From Synergistota bacterium (GTDB lineage Bacteria > Synergistota > Synergistia > Synergistales > Synergistaceae), in the NCBI GenBank assembly GCA_023450745.1, contig JAEXGR010000023.1, positions 1 through 64,000 of the forward strand: a DNA stretch of 64,000 bases, in the 5' to 3' direction. The notes under the pieces are model-generated. The model made no database searches and was not told the DNA's origin. It saw nothing but the letters and a program-made list of their open reading frames with translations. Below, in pieces: positions 26,575 to 36,196 of this stretch. A program made the position numbers and the translations under genes. Each line of letters opens with the position of its first letter. Positions within the stretch are counted from its first letter, which is position 1.

Positions 26575-27489
26575 TTACGCGGGCTTTTTGCTACCCGGCT
26601 GTATCGAAGTGCAGGCTATCGCGACCAGTATCAGCAGGCAGCCGGCGACCTCGTGCGTTGACGGTATTTGGTCGACAAACAACGCGGTCAGTCCGACGGC
26701 GACGACGATCTCAAGCGTGCAGAGCAGGCTCGCCACCGCGGCGGGGATATATTTCAGCGCCGCGAAGAAAGCGCCGTAGGCGAGCAGGCTTCCGGTAAGA
26801 GATTGCAGGGCCATGATCGAAAAGAGCGGCGGGGTGAGGCGGGCGAGATCGCCCCAGCCGTAGTAAAAGGTCTTGAACAAAAACAGCAGCACGACCCCAA
26901 AGACGTTTGAATAGAAGAGCAGGCCGAATTCGTTCATCTTGTGGGAGAGCGAGAACCGGCGCGTGACGAGCGCCTGTCCCGACATACCGATGACGGCCAG
27001 AAATCCCCAGAAAAGGCCCGGCAGCGATATTGACCGCATCGCCTCCATACTCCCGCCCATGCCGATGTAGACGCCGCAAACGATCAGCAGCCCCGCTATG
27101 AGCTGCAGCAAAGTCGGCCTCTCGCGCGTAATGAAGAGCGAGCCCGCGATTGCCGCGAGCGGAAAGGTGTAGTGTATGACAAGCGCCTCGGCGACGGTAA
27201 GGTATTCAAGCGAAGTCAAAAAGCCGCCCCCGGAAAAGGCGACGGAAAGCATACCGGAGATAAGGTAAAATTTCAGCGTTTCACGGTCAACGCGAAATAC
27301 CTCAAATTTTCTCATCGCAACAAGCCCGGCGCCCACCGAGGTCATCGTGAAGAGCGAACGGAATACCATGACGGACATTAAATCCAACCCCGCGGCCGAC
27401 AGTATCTTCGCAAGCGGGCTGATCAGCCCCCAGCAGGCCGCCGCAAAGAGCGCGAGTCCCGCCCCGCGCCAATAGTTGTTTGTAGTCAT
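26575..27489 (-). CDS. EamA/DMT-superfamily transporter
   Basis: A 304-residue membrane protein with ten predicted membrane segments in two EamA repeats. The first begins at ALFAAACWGLISPLAKILSAAG and the second at SLPGLFWGFLAVIGMSGQALV. The C-terminal helix carries the EVAGCLLILVAIA pattern. Such proteins export amino acids or other metabolites, but substrates cannot be read from sequence. It is convergent with the radical SAM gene and stands alone. The upstream region (27490-27600) leads into the left repeat of the defence module. Confidence 0.85.
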   Translation of the reverse strand: MTTNNYWRGAGLALFAAACWGLISPLAKILSAAGLDLMSVMVFRSLFTMTSVGAGLVAMRKFEVFRVDRETLKFYLISGMLSVAFSGGGFLTSLEYLTVAEALVIHYTFPLAAIAGSLFITRERPTLLQLIAGLLIVCGVYIGMGGSMEAMRSISLPGLFWGFLAVIGMSGQALVTRRFSLSHKMNEFGLLFYSNVFGVVLLFLFKTFYYGWGDLARLTPPLFSIMALQSLTGSLLAYGAFFAALKYIPAAVASLLCTLEIVVAVGLTALFVDQIPSTHEVAGCLLILVAIACTSIQPGSKKPA

Positions 27490-27610
27490 AAAAATATCTC
27501 CCCCAGGACGAGGCCGCCACGCGCCGCGTTCACATAATTAAACCGCCAGACGCCAAAGGAAGCGGCATCTGGATGAATATATCATATTTTCAGGCTTTCG
27601 CTGACGTTTT

Positions 27611-27636
27611 AAGGATATTTTTGTGAAGATCTACAA
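27611..27636. repeat. Left 26-bp direct repeat of the RloAB/RhuM module
   Basis: Matches 30813-30838 at 25 of 26 positions (G/A difference at base 18). It begins AAGGATATTTTTGTGAA and ends ATCTACAA. The right copy contains the last codons of mcrC, so this copy looks like a duplicated target or recombination site. Confidence 0.7.
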
Positions 27637-27769
27637 GGGCGCTGATATAAGCGCCGGTGAAAGGTTCTTATAAAACACATTAAATTGAGACTATTTCTCA
27701 TTGCAACGTTGATTTTTGGAAATTATTGAGTATAATAGGAGATGAAGCTATGTAAAGGAGGTGTTCCGT

Positions 27770-29041
27770 ATGCTTTTACAATTTAACTTTAAGAATTTCA
27801 AGTCTTTTCGCGATGATACCACACTGGACTTAACGGCAGCGAAAATTTCCGAATACAGTAACCACACTATCTCCATCGGCAATGAGAAGGTTCTTCCGAT
27901 TGCAGCTATTTTTGGCGCTAACGCCAGCGGAAAATCCAATGTCATGGAAGCCTTCAGATACATGGCTACTTACGTTGCGAGCTCTCTGAACTACGGCGGA
28001 GATGAACCCAGAAAGAAGAACAAATCGGAGTTTTTAAGCCCGACGCCATTTCTGCTTGACGTCAGCAGCCAAGACGCCGAGTCATCCTTTGAGGTATATT
28101 TTATTTCTTCGGAGGAAAGCGGCGCAAAATCTTACAACTACGGATTCTCTGTTGACAATACCGGGATAACGGAGGAATGGCTCAACTACAAATCCAAAAC
28201 GTCTCGTGGAGACTACAAGCGAATTTTTTACCGTAGCGGTTCTGAGTTCGATCTTTCGGGCATTGCCGTTAAAAGTCAGGAAAATTTAAGGATTGCGCTT
28301 GAAAAAGAGACTCTGATTGTATCGCTTGGCGCAAAACTAAAGATTGCAAAGCTTAAACTCATCCGAGATTGGTTTTTAGATAATGAATTTGCCGATTTTG
28401 GTCATCCAGTTGAAAATTTCTTTTTGTCAGAACAGCTGCCGGATGATTTCGTGGAGAGTAAAGCGGTTCAACAGAACGTCATCGATTATTTTTCCGCATT
28501 TGATTCGTCAATTATAGGATTTGAAGTCGAAGCACTCGAAAGCGACGATGACAAGAAATCTTCAAAGGTCAGAATTGACGCAATACACAAGATGGTTGAT
28601 TCAGACAATACGGCAATAATTCCTTTGAAATTGGAATCCGCGGGTACTCTCAAGATGTTTGCCCTCTACCCTTTACTTCAGGAAGTTCTGGAAACCGGCG
28701 GCGTGCTCTTTGTTGATGAATTGAATGCAAGGCTTCATCCGCTGCTCATCAGAACGTTTATCGTTACTTTCTTGAATCCGGCCACGAATCCCAACCACGC
28801 TCAGCTTGTATTTACTTCTCACGATTCGTGGCAGCTTAACAGCAATATTCTTCGTCGTGATGAGATTTGGTTTACCGAAAAAGCCGCAAATGGCATTTCC
28901 ACCCTCTATTCGCTTGCTGATTTTATCGATGAAGACGGCGTGAAAATCCGCAAGGATGAAAATTACGAAAAGAATTATCTGCTCGGAAAGTATGGCGCTA
29001 TTCCCACAATGCAGCACTTCGATATGTTTAAGGGGGAATAA
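27770..29041 (+). CDS. RloA/AbiLi-type AAA ATPase
   Basis: A 423-residue AAA_15/AAA_21-type ATPase. Walker A is IFGANASGKSNVMEAF near residue 45. The Walker B/D-loop region is VLFVDELNARLHP at about 325, and FTSHDSWQL follows. The same family includes RloA and the AbiLi protein of the AbiL phage-defence system. AAAGGAGGTG six bases upstream fixes the ATG at 27770. A promoter (TTGATT near 27708, 16-base spacing, TATAAT) lies before it. Its partner gene, rloB, starts three bases later and is broken. The ATPase itself is intact. GC is lower than in the core genes, in keeping with transfer. Confidence 0.8.
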   Translation: MLLQFNFKNFKSFRDDTTLDLTAAKISEYSNHTISIGNEKVLPIAAIFGANASGKSNVMEAFRYMATYVASSLNYGGDEPRKKNKSEFLSPTPFLLDVSSQDAESSFEVYFISSEESGAKSYNYGFSVDNTGITEEWLNYKSKTSRGDYKRIFYRSGSEFDLSGIAVKSQENLRIALEKETLIVSLGAKLKIAKLKLIRDWFLDNEFADFGHPVENFFLSEQLPDDFVESKAVQQNVIDYFSAFDSSIIGFEVEALESDDDKKSSKVRIDAIHKMVDSDNTAIIPLKLESAGTLKMFALYPLLQEVLETGGVLFVDELNARLHPLLIRTFIVTFLNPATNPNHAQLVFTSHDSWQLNSNILRRDEIWFTEKAANGISTLYSLADFIDEDGVKIRKDENYEKNYLLGKYGAIPTMQHFDMFKGE

Positions 29042-29043
29042 GC

Positions 29044-29697
29044 ATGCAGAAAAGAAGCGGAAACCGGAGGACCCGGGAGCAGCTATCCAAGCGCCGCGCG
29101 CCGGAATTGGGGTATTACTTTATAGTGACAGACACAAAAGAAACAGAACAAAACTATATATACGGTTTACGAGACTCCATTCCCAAAGAGTTGCAAGGAA
29201 AGCTTGTGATAAAAGTTTGTAGAACAAAGACGGCCGCGCTTGTTGACGAAGCCCTGAAGATGGCTTCTCAGCAGGCCCAATACAGAGAGCCATGGATTGT
29301 TTTTGACCGGGATCAAGTGAAAGAGTTTGACCAAATTATATCTGCGGCTCAGAAAAATGGCATCAAAGCCGGCTGATCAAACCCCTGTCTTGAAATATGG
29401 TTCAGCGCATATTTTGGCTCCATGCCGCCGCACCAGGATTCTGTATCGTGCTGCAATGGATTTGCACAGAAATTTGCGCAAGTTACCGGACAAGAGTATA
29501 AGAAAGCAGATGGGGCTATTTATCAGAAGTTGTGCTGCCACGGAGATGAAAAACAAGTCATTGAAATTGCGCAGAGAAAGTTTGCAGAGCATACTCGCAG
29601 CTGCAACAAGAAACCGTCGGGAATGTGTCCATGCACGACAGTACATATAACCTCACCCATGACACAACAAAAGGAGTTGAGACTTGCTCGTGGATGA
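29044..29697 (+). pseudogene. RloB/AbiLii-type protein with an in-frame TGA
   Basis: The frame reads a typical RloB start (YYFIVTDTKETEQNYIYGL, then IVFDRDQV) up to residue 110, where TGA stands at 29374-29376. The same phase continues SNPCLEIWFSAYFG, then QDSVSCCNGFAQKFAQVTGQ and CPCTTVH, to a stop at 29697. In the family the residue before SNPC is usually aromatic (Trp), so the TGA is most simply a TGG-to-TGA nonsense mutation. No hairpin of SECIS type follows it. A truncated 110-residue product would lack the conserved C-terminal motif, so the AbiL-like system is probably inactive. Confidence 0.75.
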
Positions 29698-30628
29698 TTT
29701 ACAAAAAGGTGAAATATTAATTTACCAATCTGAGAGCGGCAAAACAAAGATTGACGTATATCTTGAGGACGGAACCATCTGACTTTCGCAGGCGCTAATC
29801 GCAGCGCTTTATCAGACTACGCCGCAGAACATCATCATGCACACTCGGAACATTTATAAGGAAGGTGAGCTTGACGAGGCGGTAACTTGTAAGCAATCCT
29901 TACAAGTTCGAATTGAGGGCAATCGCTCCGTTCGTCGATCCTTAAGATTTTATAACCTTGATATGATTCTCGCCATCGGATATCGTGTGCGCTCCCATGT
30001 CGGCTTACAGTTCAGAAATTGGGCAACGGCAGTCTTAACTGAATGCATCAGAAAAACGATTTTACATGAAGGTCAGAGACATTTACGCACTCTCTGTTGA
30101 TTACGATCCAAAGCTGGAAACCACAAAAGAATTCTTTGCCACGGTTCAAAACAAGCTCCACTATGCCGTACATGGAATGACCGCCGCCGAGCTAATTGTT
30201 AGCCGCGCAGATTCTGAGAAGGAAAATATGGGATTGACCACATTTGAAGGAGTTACTGTGCGTCAAAGCGATGTAACAACTGCAAAGAATTACCTGAGCC
30301 GTGATGAATTGGACGATCTGAATCGTATTGTAGCTTGGACGATCTGAATCGTATTGTAGCGATGTTTCTCGACCACGCGGAAGATATGGCGCGACAAAGA
30401 ACGCCGATGTACATGAAAGGCTGGACGGCATCTCTGAACGAATTTTTGACTTTCCGCAGGCGAAATATATTGCAAGGCAGCGGAAAAGTTTCCCATACGG
30501 AAATGGAGCGGCGGGCGCTCGCCGAATATGCTAAGTTCAATACGCGCAGGTTGAAATCGCCGGAGCAAACAGACGATGACGGCACAATAATTGATGATTT
30601 GAATAAATCAGCTAAATCACAGAAATAG
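29684..30628 (+). pseudogene. RhuM-family protein, multiply broken
   Basis: Three phases join to give a RhuM (virulence RhuM-like) protein: GEILIYQSESGKTKIDVYLEDGTI-stop-LSQ; IYKEGELDEAVTCK, FYNLDMILAIGYRVRSH and QFRNWATAVL; then VRDIYALSVDYDPK, FATVQNKLHYAVHG and MGLTTFEGVTVR; then FLDHAEDMA and KGWTASLNEFL. Damage comprises a TGA at 29780-29782 where the family has Trp, an internal deletion with phase change at about 30058-30068, and a 26-bp tandem duplication at 30309-30360. TTG at 29684 with AAGGAG upstream is the likely original start. RhuM genes are often found near restriction loci, as here. Confidence 0.75.
30309..30360 (+). repeat. 26-bp tandem duplication inside the RhuM pseudogene
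   Basis: Positions 30309-30334 and 30335-30360 are identical (start TTGGACGATCTGAATCG). As 26 is not a multiple of three, the duplication shifts the reading frame. It looks like a recent replication-slippage event. Confidence 0.95.
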
Positions 30629-30812
30629 CGAAACGCAAGATACCCGGAGAACTGTTTGAGCGCGCCACACAACCGCTCATGGCGCTAATTGCCAGCAGGG
30701 GGGCGCGCACCTCCCAGCTTGTTGGGAGAAATCTCCCAATCCCAGGAGGCCGGTTTGCGCGCTGCGAGACCGGCCCCTTGGCCGTCGTTGGCGTCTGCTG
30801 TGCGCCCCGACA

Positions 30813-30838
30813 AAGGATATTTTTGTGAAAATCTACAA
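30813..30838. repeat. Right 26-bp direct repeat, overlapping the 3' end of mcrC
   Basis: Second copy of the repeat at 27611-27636. Its last bases contain the mcrC stop codon (30833-30835, minus strand). Outside the two copies lie matching inverted segments: CTTTCGCTGACG at 27595-27606 and CGTCAGCAAAG at 30839-30849. Confidence 0.7.
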
Positions 30839-31882
30839 CGTCAGCAAAGCGGCAATTTCATTTAATTGATATTGAATCGAGGAAAATTCGCCCGCTAAAT
30901 TCAGCGTCCGAATCATTATCTTGTTGCCGTCAAAGAGATATTCATTTCTTAAGGCCGTTTCCTCATCGACCTTGGCATATAGGATCATGCCCATCACGTT
31001 GCCCTTATGCGATACGTCTTTATTTTTCACATAAGAAAAGATCTGGTATAGGTTGTGGGAATGCTGCGTCCTGGCGTCAAACCCGCTCCTTTGCTGCATG
31101 GTGCTTCTGTAATATTTCGCGTCGATGATCAGGCACTTGTCGCCGTAATAGAGAGAGACGTCCGTTTGCATCGTCGGAAGGAAATCGATGTATCCGTCGT
31201 CTGTATTCCATGATATTTGTGACGCATGGGCGCGCAGTTCGGGAAAATGTCTTTTGTAGTATTCCAAGATAAACTTCTCGTACAAACGCGGCATTGCCTG
31301 CGTATCAATGAATTCCGCAAACCGTATCTCGCCGCTTTCATTCGACATCAGCAGATTGTTCAACAGTAAATGGCACATGTTAATCAACATGCGATACGTA
31401 TGGCTGTTTCTGTGGCAGCGCAGTCTTCCCCATGGGATTTCTGATACTTTCAATGTATCGATATCAGAAAAGGGCTGCATCACCCTTTTTAAGGCGATCT
31501 TATTTTTCAAAGTCACCTCTTTTGACCGAAGAAGGAGATATCCCGTCGTCTTGAGCACTTGGTTCATCAGGTTGTTTTCAGAGAGCTCGTCATATTCGCA
31601 TAATAATTTGCCCGCCCGCTTCTTCTTGAGGCGGCAGCTCCGCATGACGTCCAGCTTTCCCCTTAGCGTCGTGAGCTCTTCCGAAAACTTGACATACTCC
31701 CGGACGAGGCCGCTTTTCAGCTGGGATGATATCCCCTCCGCAAGGATGGCGGCGAACAGATCCTGAATATTTTCAAAACCCTCGGCGGCAATATCCATGT
31801 AATTTCTCTGCCTTAGGTTTTGGTACGCATAGGCAAGCATGTAGTAGATATTCCTGATAATTATCCCCCTGTTATCAGCCAT
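30833..31882 (-). CDS. mcrC: McrC-type endonuclease subunit
   Basis: A 349-residue protein. The C-terminal half holds a PD-(D/E)xK nuclease motif: the acidic residue in TDVSLYY, then LIIDAKYYRS, where DAK is the catalytic D-x-K. The N-terminal part (NIYYMLAYAYQNL) is the usual start of LlaJI/McrC-like proteins. It overlaps the end of mcrB by eight bases, so the two are translated together. With McrB it would cut modified foreign DNA. No adjacent methyltransferase is seen, which fits a type IV, modification-dependent system. Confidence 0.88.
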   Translation of the reverse strand: MADNRGIIIRNIYYMLAYAYQNLRQRNYMDIAAEGFENIQDLFAAILAEGISSQLKSGLVREYVKFSEELTTLRGKLDVMRSCRLKKKRAGKLLCEYDELSENNLMNQVLKTTGYLLLRSKEVTLKNKIALKRVMQPFSDIDTLKVSEIPWGRLRCHRNSHTYRMLINMCHLLLNNLLMSNESGEIRFAEFIDTQAMPRLYEKFILEYYKRHFPELRAHASQISWNTDDGYIDFLPTMQTDVSLYYGDKCLIIDAKYYRSTMQQRSGFDARTQHSHNLYQIFSYVKNKDVSHKGNVMGMILYAKVDEETALRNEYLFDGNKIMIRTLNLAGEFSSIQYQLNEIAALLTL

Positions 31883-34253
31883 CTAACACACCGCGTAATT
31901 CCTTTTGCCAATAAACGATTTTTTCCAGATCGTCGAACCAGTATTCCGATATGGTCGGCAGAATGTCATATTCTATAATTTCGGCGATTCCTTCTTCTGG
32001 GCACGGCAGTTCGCAGAAATAGCTGTGGCCGATCTGAAACCCCTCTCCAAGGACGGGATCTTCCGTAATTGCTTTGTTTAATTTTTTTATTTTTTCTATC
32101 AGCTCATCAAAAACATCACCGCCAAGCCTTTTTTGATAGTTTTTGAATCCTTCGCTCTCAAACGCGGGAGAAAAAGCAAAGAAACTAAACCTGCGGCGCA
32201 GGGCGTAGTCGATCAGGGCGAGGCTCCTGTCCGCCGTATTCATCATGCCGATAATATACAGGTTCTCCGGTACGGCAAACTGCATGCCGTTGTACGCAAG
32301 GGTTATCTTTTTCCCCCGGTATCCGTCTTCTATGAGCATCAGCAGCTCTCCGAAAATTTTGCTCACGTTGCCTCTGTTGATTTCATCAATAATAAAGAAA
32401 AATTTATCGTCGGGGTTATTTTCCGCCCGCTGGCAGAATTTATAGAACACGCCGTATTTAAGCTCAAAGGCCTCGCCCTGCGGCTTATATCCCATCATGA
32501 AATCCTCATACGAATAATTTTGATGGAACTGGACAAACTCGACCTTCGCATCATCTTTTTTCCCTAAGATCGCATAGGCGAGACGCTTGGCGGCAAAGGT
32601 CTTGCCCACCCCCGGAGGCCCCTGCAAGATAATGTTCTTTTTACGCTTCAGCAGCATCACCAAAGAGTCGTACTGGGCTTCGTCCATATACACTTCGTCG
32701 ATAAAGGCCTTTTTGTCATAGGCGGGGATTTCTTCTTCGCAAGCTTGTGGATTCGCATCTCTGATCTCATCCATGATGATGTTGTATTCTTGTTTTGTAA
32801 GCTTGAAGAGGCTGCCCTGCGGATTGACAAAGTACTCTGATTTCTGTAACTCCTCAATGTTTTTCAGCGCTTCATAATCCACCGGGGAAATCAGGCTCTC
32901 CGTCTTTTCAAGAAGAATGGTCTGACCGTCGTTCTCTCTTGAAATTTTACAAAGGGCCGTTACCTGTTTTACAGGCGTGGATTCATAACCGATGACGATA
33001 TCCCCAGCTCTCGCGTCAAGAAAATTTTGAAATATCCTCCGTTTATTGCCGTTTTCATTACGTATTGTGTAACTCTGCTCTTCGCCGACACGGATTTGGC
33101 TAAAGCTCCAAATTTTCGGATTGGCGTTAAGCCACCAATATTGAGGTTCCGAGGCCGGTTCATCAAGGGTAAAAAGGGGAATATCGCTCAGGTCAATAAG
33201 GTCCAGCGCTTCGGCCAGCTCGCGGCGAAGCTTCCAAAAGTAGTTTCCGTCGGTTTTTTTCGTCGCGTACTGCCCCACGAAAAGAACCGGCCACCACTTC
33301 GACCCCCAGTTATCTCTTTCCATCACGGGGCAGTCGGTAGCCTTTACAACTCGCTTGGCAAGATGGACGGAGACGCCGTTGTAAAAATTAGGGCTCCTTC
33401 CATATTTTTTGCTTAGCCCCGTGCAGGTTGCCATACCGCCGATATCTTTCATGCGCTTCATGACCGCGAGGGCGTCCGGCGTAAAGACTTCTTTATTTTT
33501 CAACAGGCTGAGCCATTCCTCTTTTGGGATGCCGGGGGTGTATTCTGTTTCGGCGGGCCACCAGCTGTGTGAGTTCAGCGTACAGCGGCATCCGAAATAT
33601 ACAATATCCGTCACTAACAGGTGGAAATTCGTGTCGGCAAAACATTGATTATCAAGACGGGAGCGGCTTAGTTCTTTTAAATCCTCGTCTTCGGCAATGA
33701 AAGCCAAAATTTCATCACACATTTCAAAATAACAGGGCAGGCTTTCGTCCCGGCCTTGCTTGGGAATGTTTGTGAATTCCACCCTTTTGGCAAACTCGGT
33801 AAAGAGCCCTCTCTTATAAATATAGTATTTGTCGGGGTATGCAAATGAAAGATATACGCTGATCGCATGCACATCCTGAAAATGATTCTTCCCGGAGGGA
33901 TTGTCGATGGCATATTTCGCAAAGACGTCTTCGACGGATTGCTTAAAGTTTCGCACTCTTTCCAATACCGGCTCAGTTTCGTCAAAGAGGTCAGAAAACA
34001 GCGCTTTTACCTCGTCTGGATATTGTTCCGCAAGCGCCTTGATCATTCTTTTTGCAAAATAACCCGCGGAGGACAAAAGGTTGCCTGACTTCGCAAGCGA
34101 ATTGTTGAGCATGAGCGCGAAGTCCGCGGCGCCGATATCCCAGTTGTTTTGGAAACACGCCGCCGCTTCCCATTTATATCGTTCGTCCTTATCTATTTGC
34201 GTGAAATTTGCTTTATATAATGCTATTATTTCCGCCAACACCACTTTATTCAT
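31875..34253 (-). CDS. mcrB: McrB-type AAA+ GTPase with EVE-type reader domain
   Basis: A 792-residue protein. The first 370 residues are not clearly recognised. A modified-base reader of EVE/PUA type follows at about residues 372-500 (YWWLNANPKIWSF at its start). The AAA+ motor has Walker A GPPGVGKTFAAKRLAYA at about 543, FHQNYSYEDFMMGYKP, the Walker B region FFFIIDEINRGNVSKIFGELL, and MMNTADRSLALID, the McrB sensor/GTP motif. ATG at 34253 is chosen because the longer frame would run into the HAD gene. EVE domains in McrB-like proteins recognise methylcytosine or related bases. The gene is intact, unlike the neighbouring RloAB/RhuM module. Confidence 0.88.
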   Translation of the reverse strand: MNKVVLAEIIALYKANFTQIDKDERYKWEAAACFQNNWDIGAADFALMLNNSLAKSGNLLSSAGYFAKRMIKALAEQYPDEVKALFSDLFDETEPVLERVRNFKQSVEDVFAKYAIDNPSGKNHFQDVHAISVYLSFAYPDKYYIYKRGLFTEFAKRVEFTNIPKQGRDESLPCYFEMCDEILAFIAEDEDLKELSRSRLDNQCFADTNFHLLVTDIVYFGCRCTLNSHSWWPAETEYTPGIPKEEWLSLLKNKEVFTPDALAVMKRMKDIGGMATCTGLSKKYGRSPNFYNGVSVHLAKRVVKATDCPVMERDNWGSKWWPVLFVGQYATKKTDGNYFWKLRRELAEALDLIDLSDIPLFTLDEPASEPQYWWLNANPKIWSFSQIRVGEEQSYTIRNENGNKRRIFQNFLDARAGDIVIGYESTPVKQVTALCKISRENDGQTILLEKTESLISPVDYEALKNIEELQKSEYFVNPQGSLFKLTKQEYNIIMDEIRDANPQACEEEIPAYDKKAFIDEVYMDEAQYDSLVMLLKRKKNIILQGPPGVGKTFAAKRLAYAILGKKDDAKVEFVQFHQNYSYEDFMMGYKPQGEAFELKYGVFYKFCQRAENNPDDKFFFIIDEINRGNVSKIFGELLMLIEDGYRGKKITLAYNGMQFAVPENLYIIGMMNTADRSLALIDYALRRRFSFFAFSPAFESEGFKNYQKRLGGDVFDELIEKIKKLNKAITEDPVLGEGFQIGHSYFCELPCPEEGIAEIIEYDILPTISEYWFDDLEKIVYWQKELRGVLDG

Positions 34254-34318
34254 CAGCAGCTCGCCCCCGACGTATTTTATCTTGTTTATTGCCCTCTGAT
34301 CGATAAAAACATGGCCGC

Positions 34319-35233
34319 CTACGCGAGATGGCGCGGCGCGGCGGAGATGTTGCCAAAGACCTTGCTTCGCTCGCCGGCATAGATGCGTTCGGCCATTTCC
34401 TTGATCTTCTCCGTGATCCACATATAGGCGGTGGTGTTTTCGCGGTAATCGGCCTCGGCAAACATGTTGACGCGCCCGTCCATGCGCAGCTGTTCGGCCT
34501 GCGCGAAAGCCTTGCGGCTGCCGCGCGGATAGATGGCGAAGGTCGCGCCGCCGTTTTTGTTGACGACGGAAAAGGCGGGAACGTCGCTCGGGCCGTCGGC
34601 AATATAGATCATATTTTTGAAGTTTACCCGCCGCTGCTCCTCGGGAATGTTCGTGTTCACTTCGATGCGCCCGTCCGAAAGCCAGACTCCTTTGTTGATC
34701 TCAAAGAGGGCCCGCGTCTTGGTGGTGTTGTCGATCGTATAGCCAACCTCGCTGAGCACCGGCACGCCGTCCGCGCCGTCCTCTTCGATCAGCTCGCAGC
34801 CCCAGACGTTTTTTACATAGGGCATGACGGAGGAGCCGCGAATGACCTGCGTCATGCCGGTACTGACGATATATTGCTCTACCTTGATGTCATATTCTTC
34901 ATATTTAGGCTCGCCGCGCAGAAGATTGTTTATCGTGTCAAATATCTCCGGCACGCCCGGATAAAATTTCAGCTCCCGGCCAAATTCATAGAGCTTCTGG
35001 TTATTCAGCCCCGGGAATACGCCCCGTTTTACACAGTGGATGAAATAGTTGAGGTAGATCGTGTCGGGGTTGACCCGCACATTCTGCGTCTTGCGGTACA
35101 TCTGCGGCAGGGCGTTTACCTCCGCCCAGAAGCTCTCCGCGTCGATGCCGTATTCTTTAAATATCGGGTCCTGCATGTAACCGTCCACCAGGGTTTTGTC
35201 AAAATCCCAGATCACCGCGATGATGTTGGGCAT
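34319..35233 (-). CDS. HAD-superfamily hydrolase
   Basis: A 304-residue HAD protein. Motif I is AVIWDFDKTLVDG at residues 6-18 with the nucleophile and acid/base aspartates. Motif II is in IVSTGMTQVIRGS (Thr), and motif IV is YIADGPSDVPAF with the metal-binding aspartates. A helical cap lies between motif I and II. GGAGG lies upstream of the ATG. The substrate is unknown; the cap type resembles phosphoserine phosphatase-like members. It precedes mcrB on the same strand with a 65-base gap, but it has core-genome GC and probably marks the edge of the island. Confidence 0.75.
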   Translation of the reverse strand: MPNIIAVIWDFDKTLVDGYMQDPIFKEYGIDAESFWAEVNALPQMYRKTQNVRVNPDTIYLNYFIHCVKRGVFPGLNNQKLYEFGRELKFYPGVPEIFDTINNLLRGEPKYEEYDIKVEQYIVSTGMTQVIRGSSVMPYVKNVWGCELIEEDGADGVPVLSEVGYTIDNTTKTRALFEINKGVWLSDGRIEVNTNIPEEQRRVNFKNMIYIADGPSDVPAFSVVNKNGGATFAIYPRGSRKAFAQAEQLRMDGRVNMFAEADYRENTTAYMWITEKIKEMAERIYAGERSKVFGNISAAPRHLA

Positions 35234-35393
35234 CAGCGCCAGCCTCCTTTACGGGGTCTCCGATTGAAAATACATCCTCCGTTTAAGTCTATAAAAACAC
35301 GCCGTGATGTCAATCCCCTTATATTGCCGCCTTTTCAAAAAAGCACCTATAATTACGCAAGTGACAAATCTTGAGAAAAGCGGGGGACAAACA

Positions 35394-35780
35394 ATGACAG
35401 AGGTCGTAGCGGCGCTGATTTGGGACGCGGATAAATTCATGATCTGCCAGCGGCCGGCGGAGAAGGCGCGCGGGTTGCTCTGGGAGTTTGTCGGCGGCAA
35501 GGTCGAACCTGGAGAGACGAAGGAGGAGGCGCTGATACGCGAGTGCCGCGAAGAGCTTGGCGTCACGCTCTCTGTCGGCGATGTATTTATGACGGTCGAA
35601 CACCGTTATCCCGACATCACCGTGCGTCTCACCCTCTTCAACGCAAAGATCGCCGCCGGCGTGCCGCGAAAGCTCGAGCACAACGACATCCGCTGGATAA
35701 AAAAAGAAGAGATACCCTTGTACGAGTTCTGCCCCGCGGATGTGGAGATATTGCAAAAACTGCGGGAAACCAGCCGCTAA
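35394..35780 (+). CDS. NUDIX hydrolase (MutT-like)
   Basis: A 128-residue protein. The NUDIX box is GKVEPGETKEEALIRECREELGV at about residues 36-58, with the REXXEE metal site complete. The N-terminal part (VVAALIWDADKFMICQRP) and the WEFVGG lead-in match MutT/8-oxo-dGTP diphosphatases. It would remove oxidised dGTP or another nucleoside diphosphate derivative. ATG at 35394 follows a GGGGGA stretch; upstream in-frame starts (35304) would overlap the divergent promoter region. Confidence 0.88.
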   Translation: MTEVVAALIWDADKFMICQRPAEKARGLLWEFVGGKVEPGETKEEALIRECREELGVTLSVGDVFMTVEHRYPDITVRLTLFNAKIAAGVPRKLEHNDIRWIKKEEIPLYEFCPADVEILQKLRETSR

Positions 35781-36196
35781 CCTTTTTTCTTTGCCGGCCG
35801 CGCGGAGGTCCGCCGGAGCGAACGCGTGTAAACGACAGCCCCGCGCCGGCGCATCATGTTCAGCGCTTTCACAACGTTTGACGCAAATCAGCGGGGAAAT
35901 ACCGCCGGCGAAACGCGGAAATTCCCCTCCCCTGAATGTCCTCCCAGACCGTCCAATTTCACATGAACGCCCAAACGCCGTCGCCCGGCGTTATTGCCGT
36001 TTTCGCCAGCCAGCGCTTCCGTTCCGTAAAAAATTGCCTGCCGGCAGAACGAGGGCGTTTTTTATTTGCGAAAATTTCATCATAAAGTGTAATTTATTAT
36101 TGACTTTCATTGTCTTTCATATGCAAGAATATGGGGAGCATTCAAAGTTAGCGGTATAATATCCTGACAAGGTTCAATAAGGAGGCATCGGCCGGA
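35781..36196. other. Intergenic region with a promoter for the HlyIII gene
   Basis: No coding potential is seen. A TATAAT box at about 36155 lies some 40 bases before the HlyIII start. Confidence 0.4.

Noticed and set aside
29374..29782. The TGA codons in rloB (29374) and rhuM (29780) as selenocysteine
   Set aside because: Both stand where the families usually have Trp, no hairpin follows at the right distance, and rhuM has other disabling changes.
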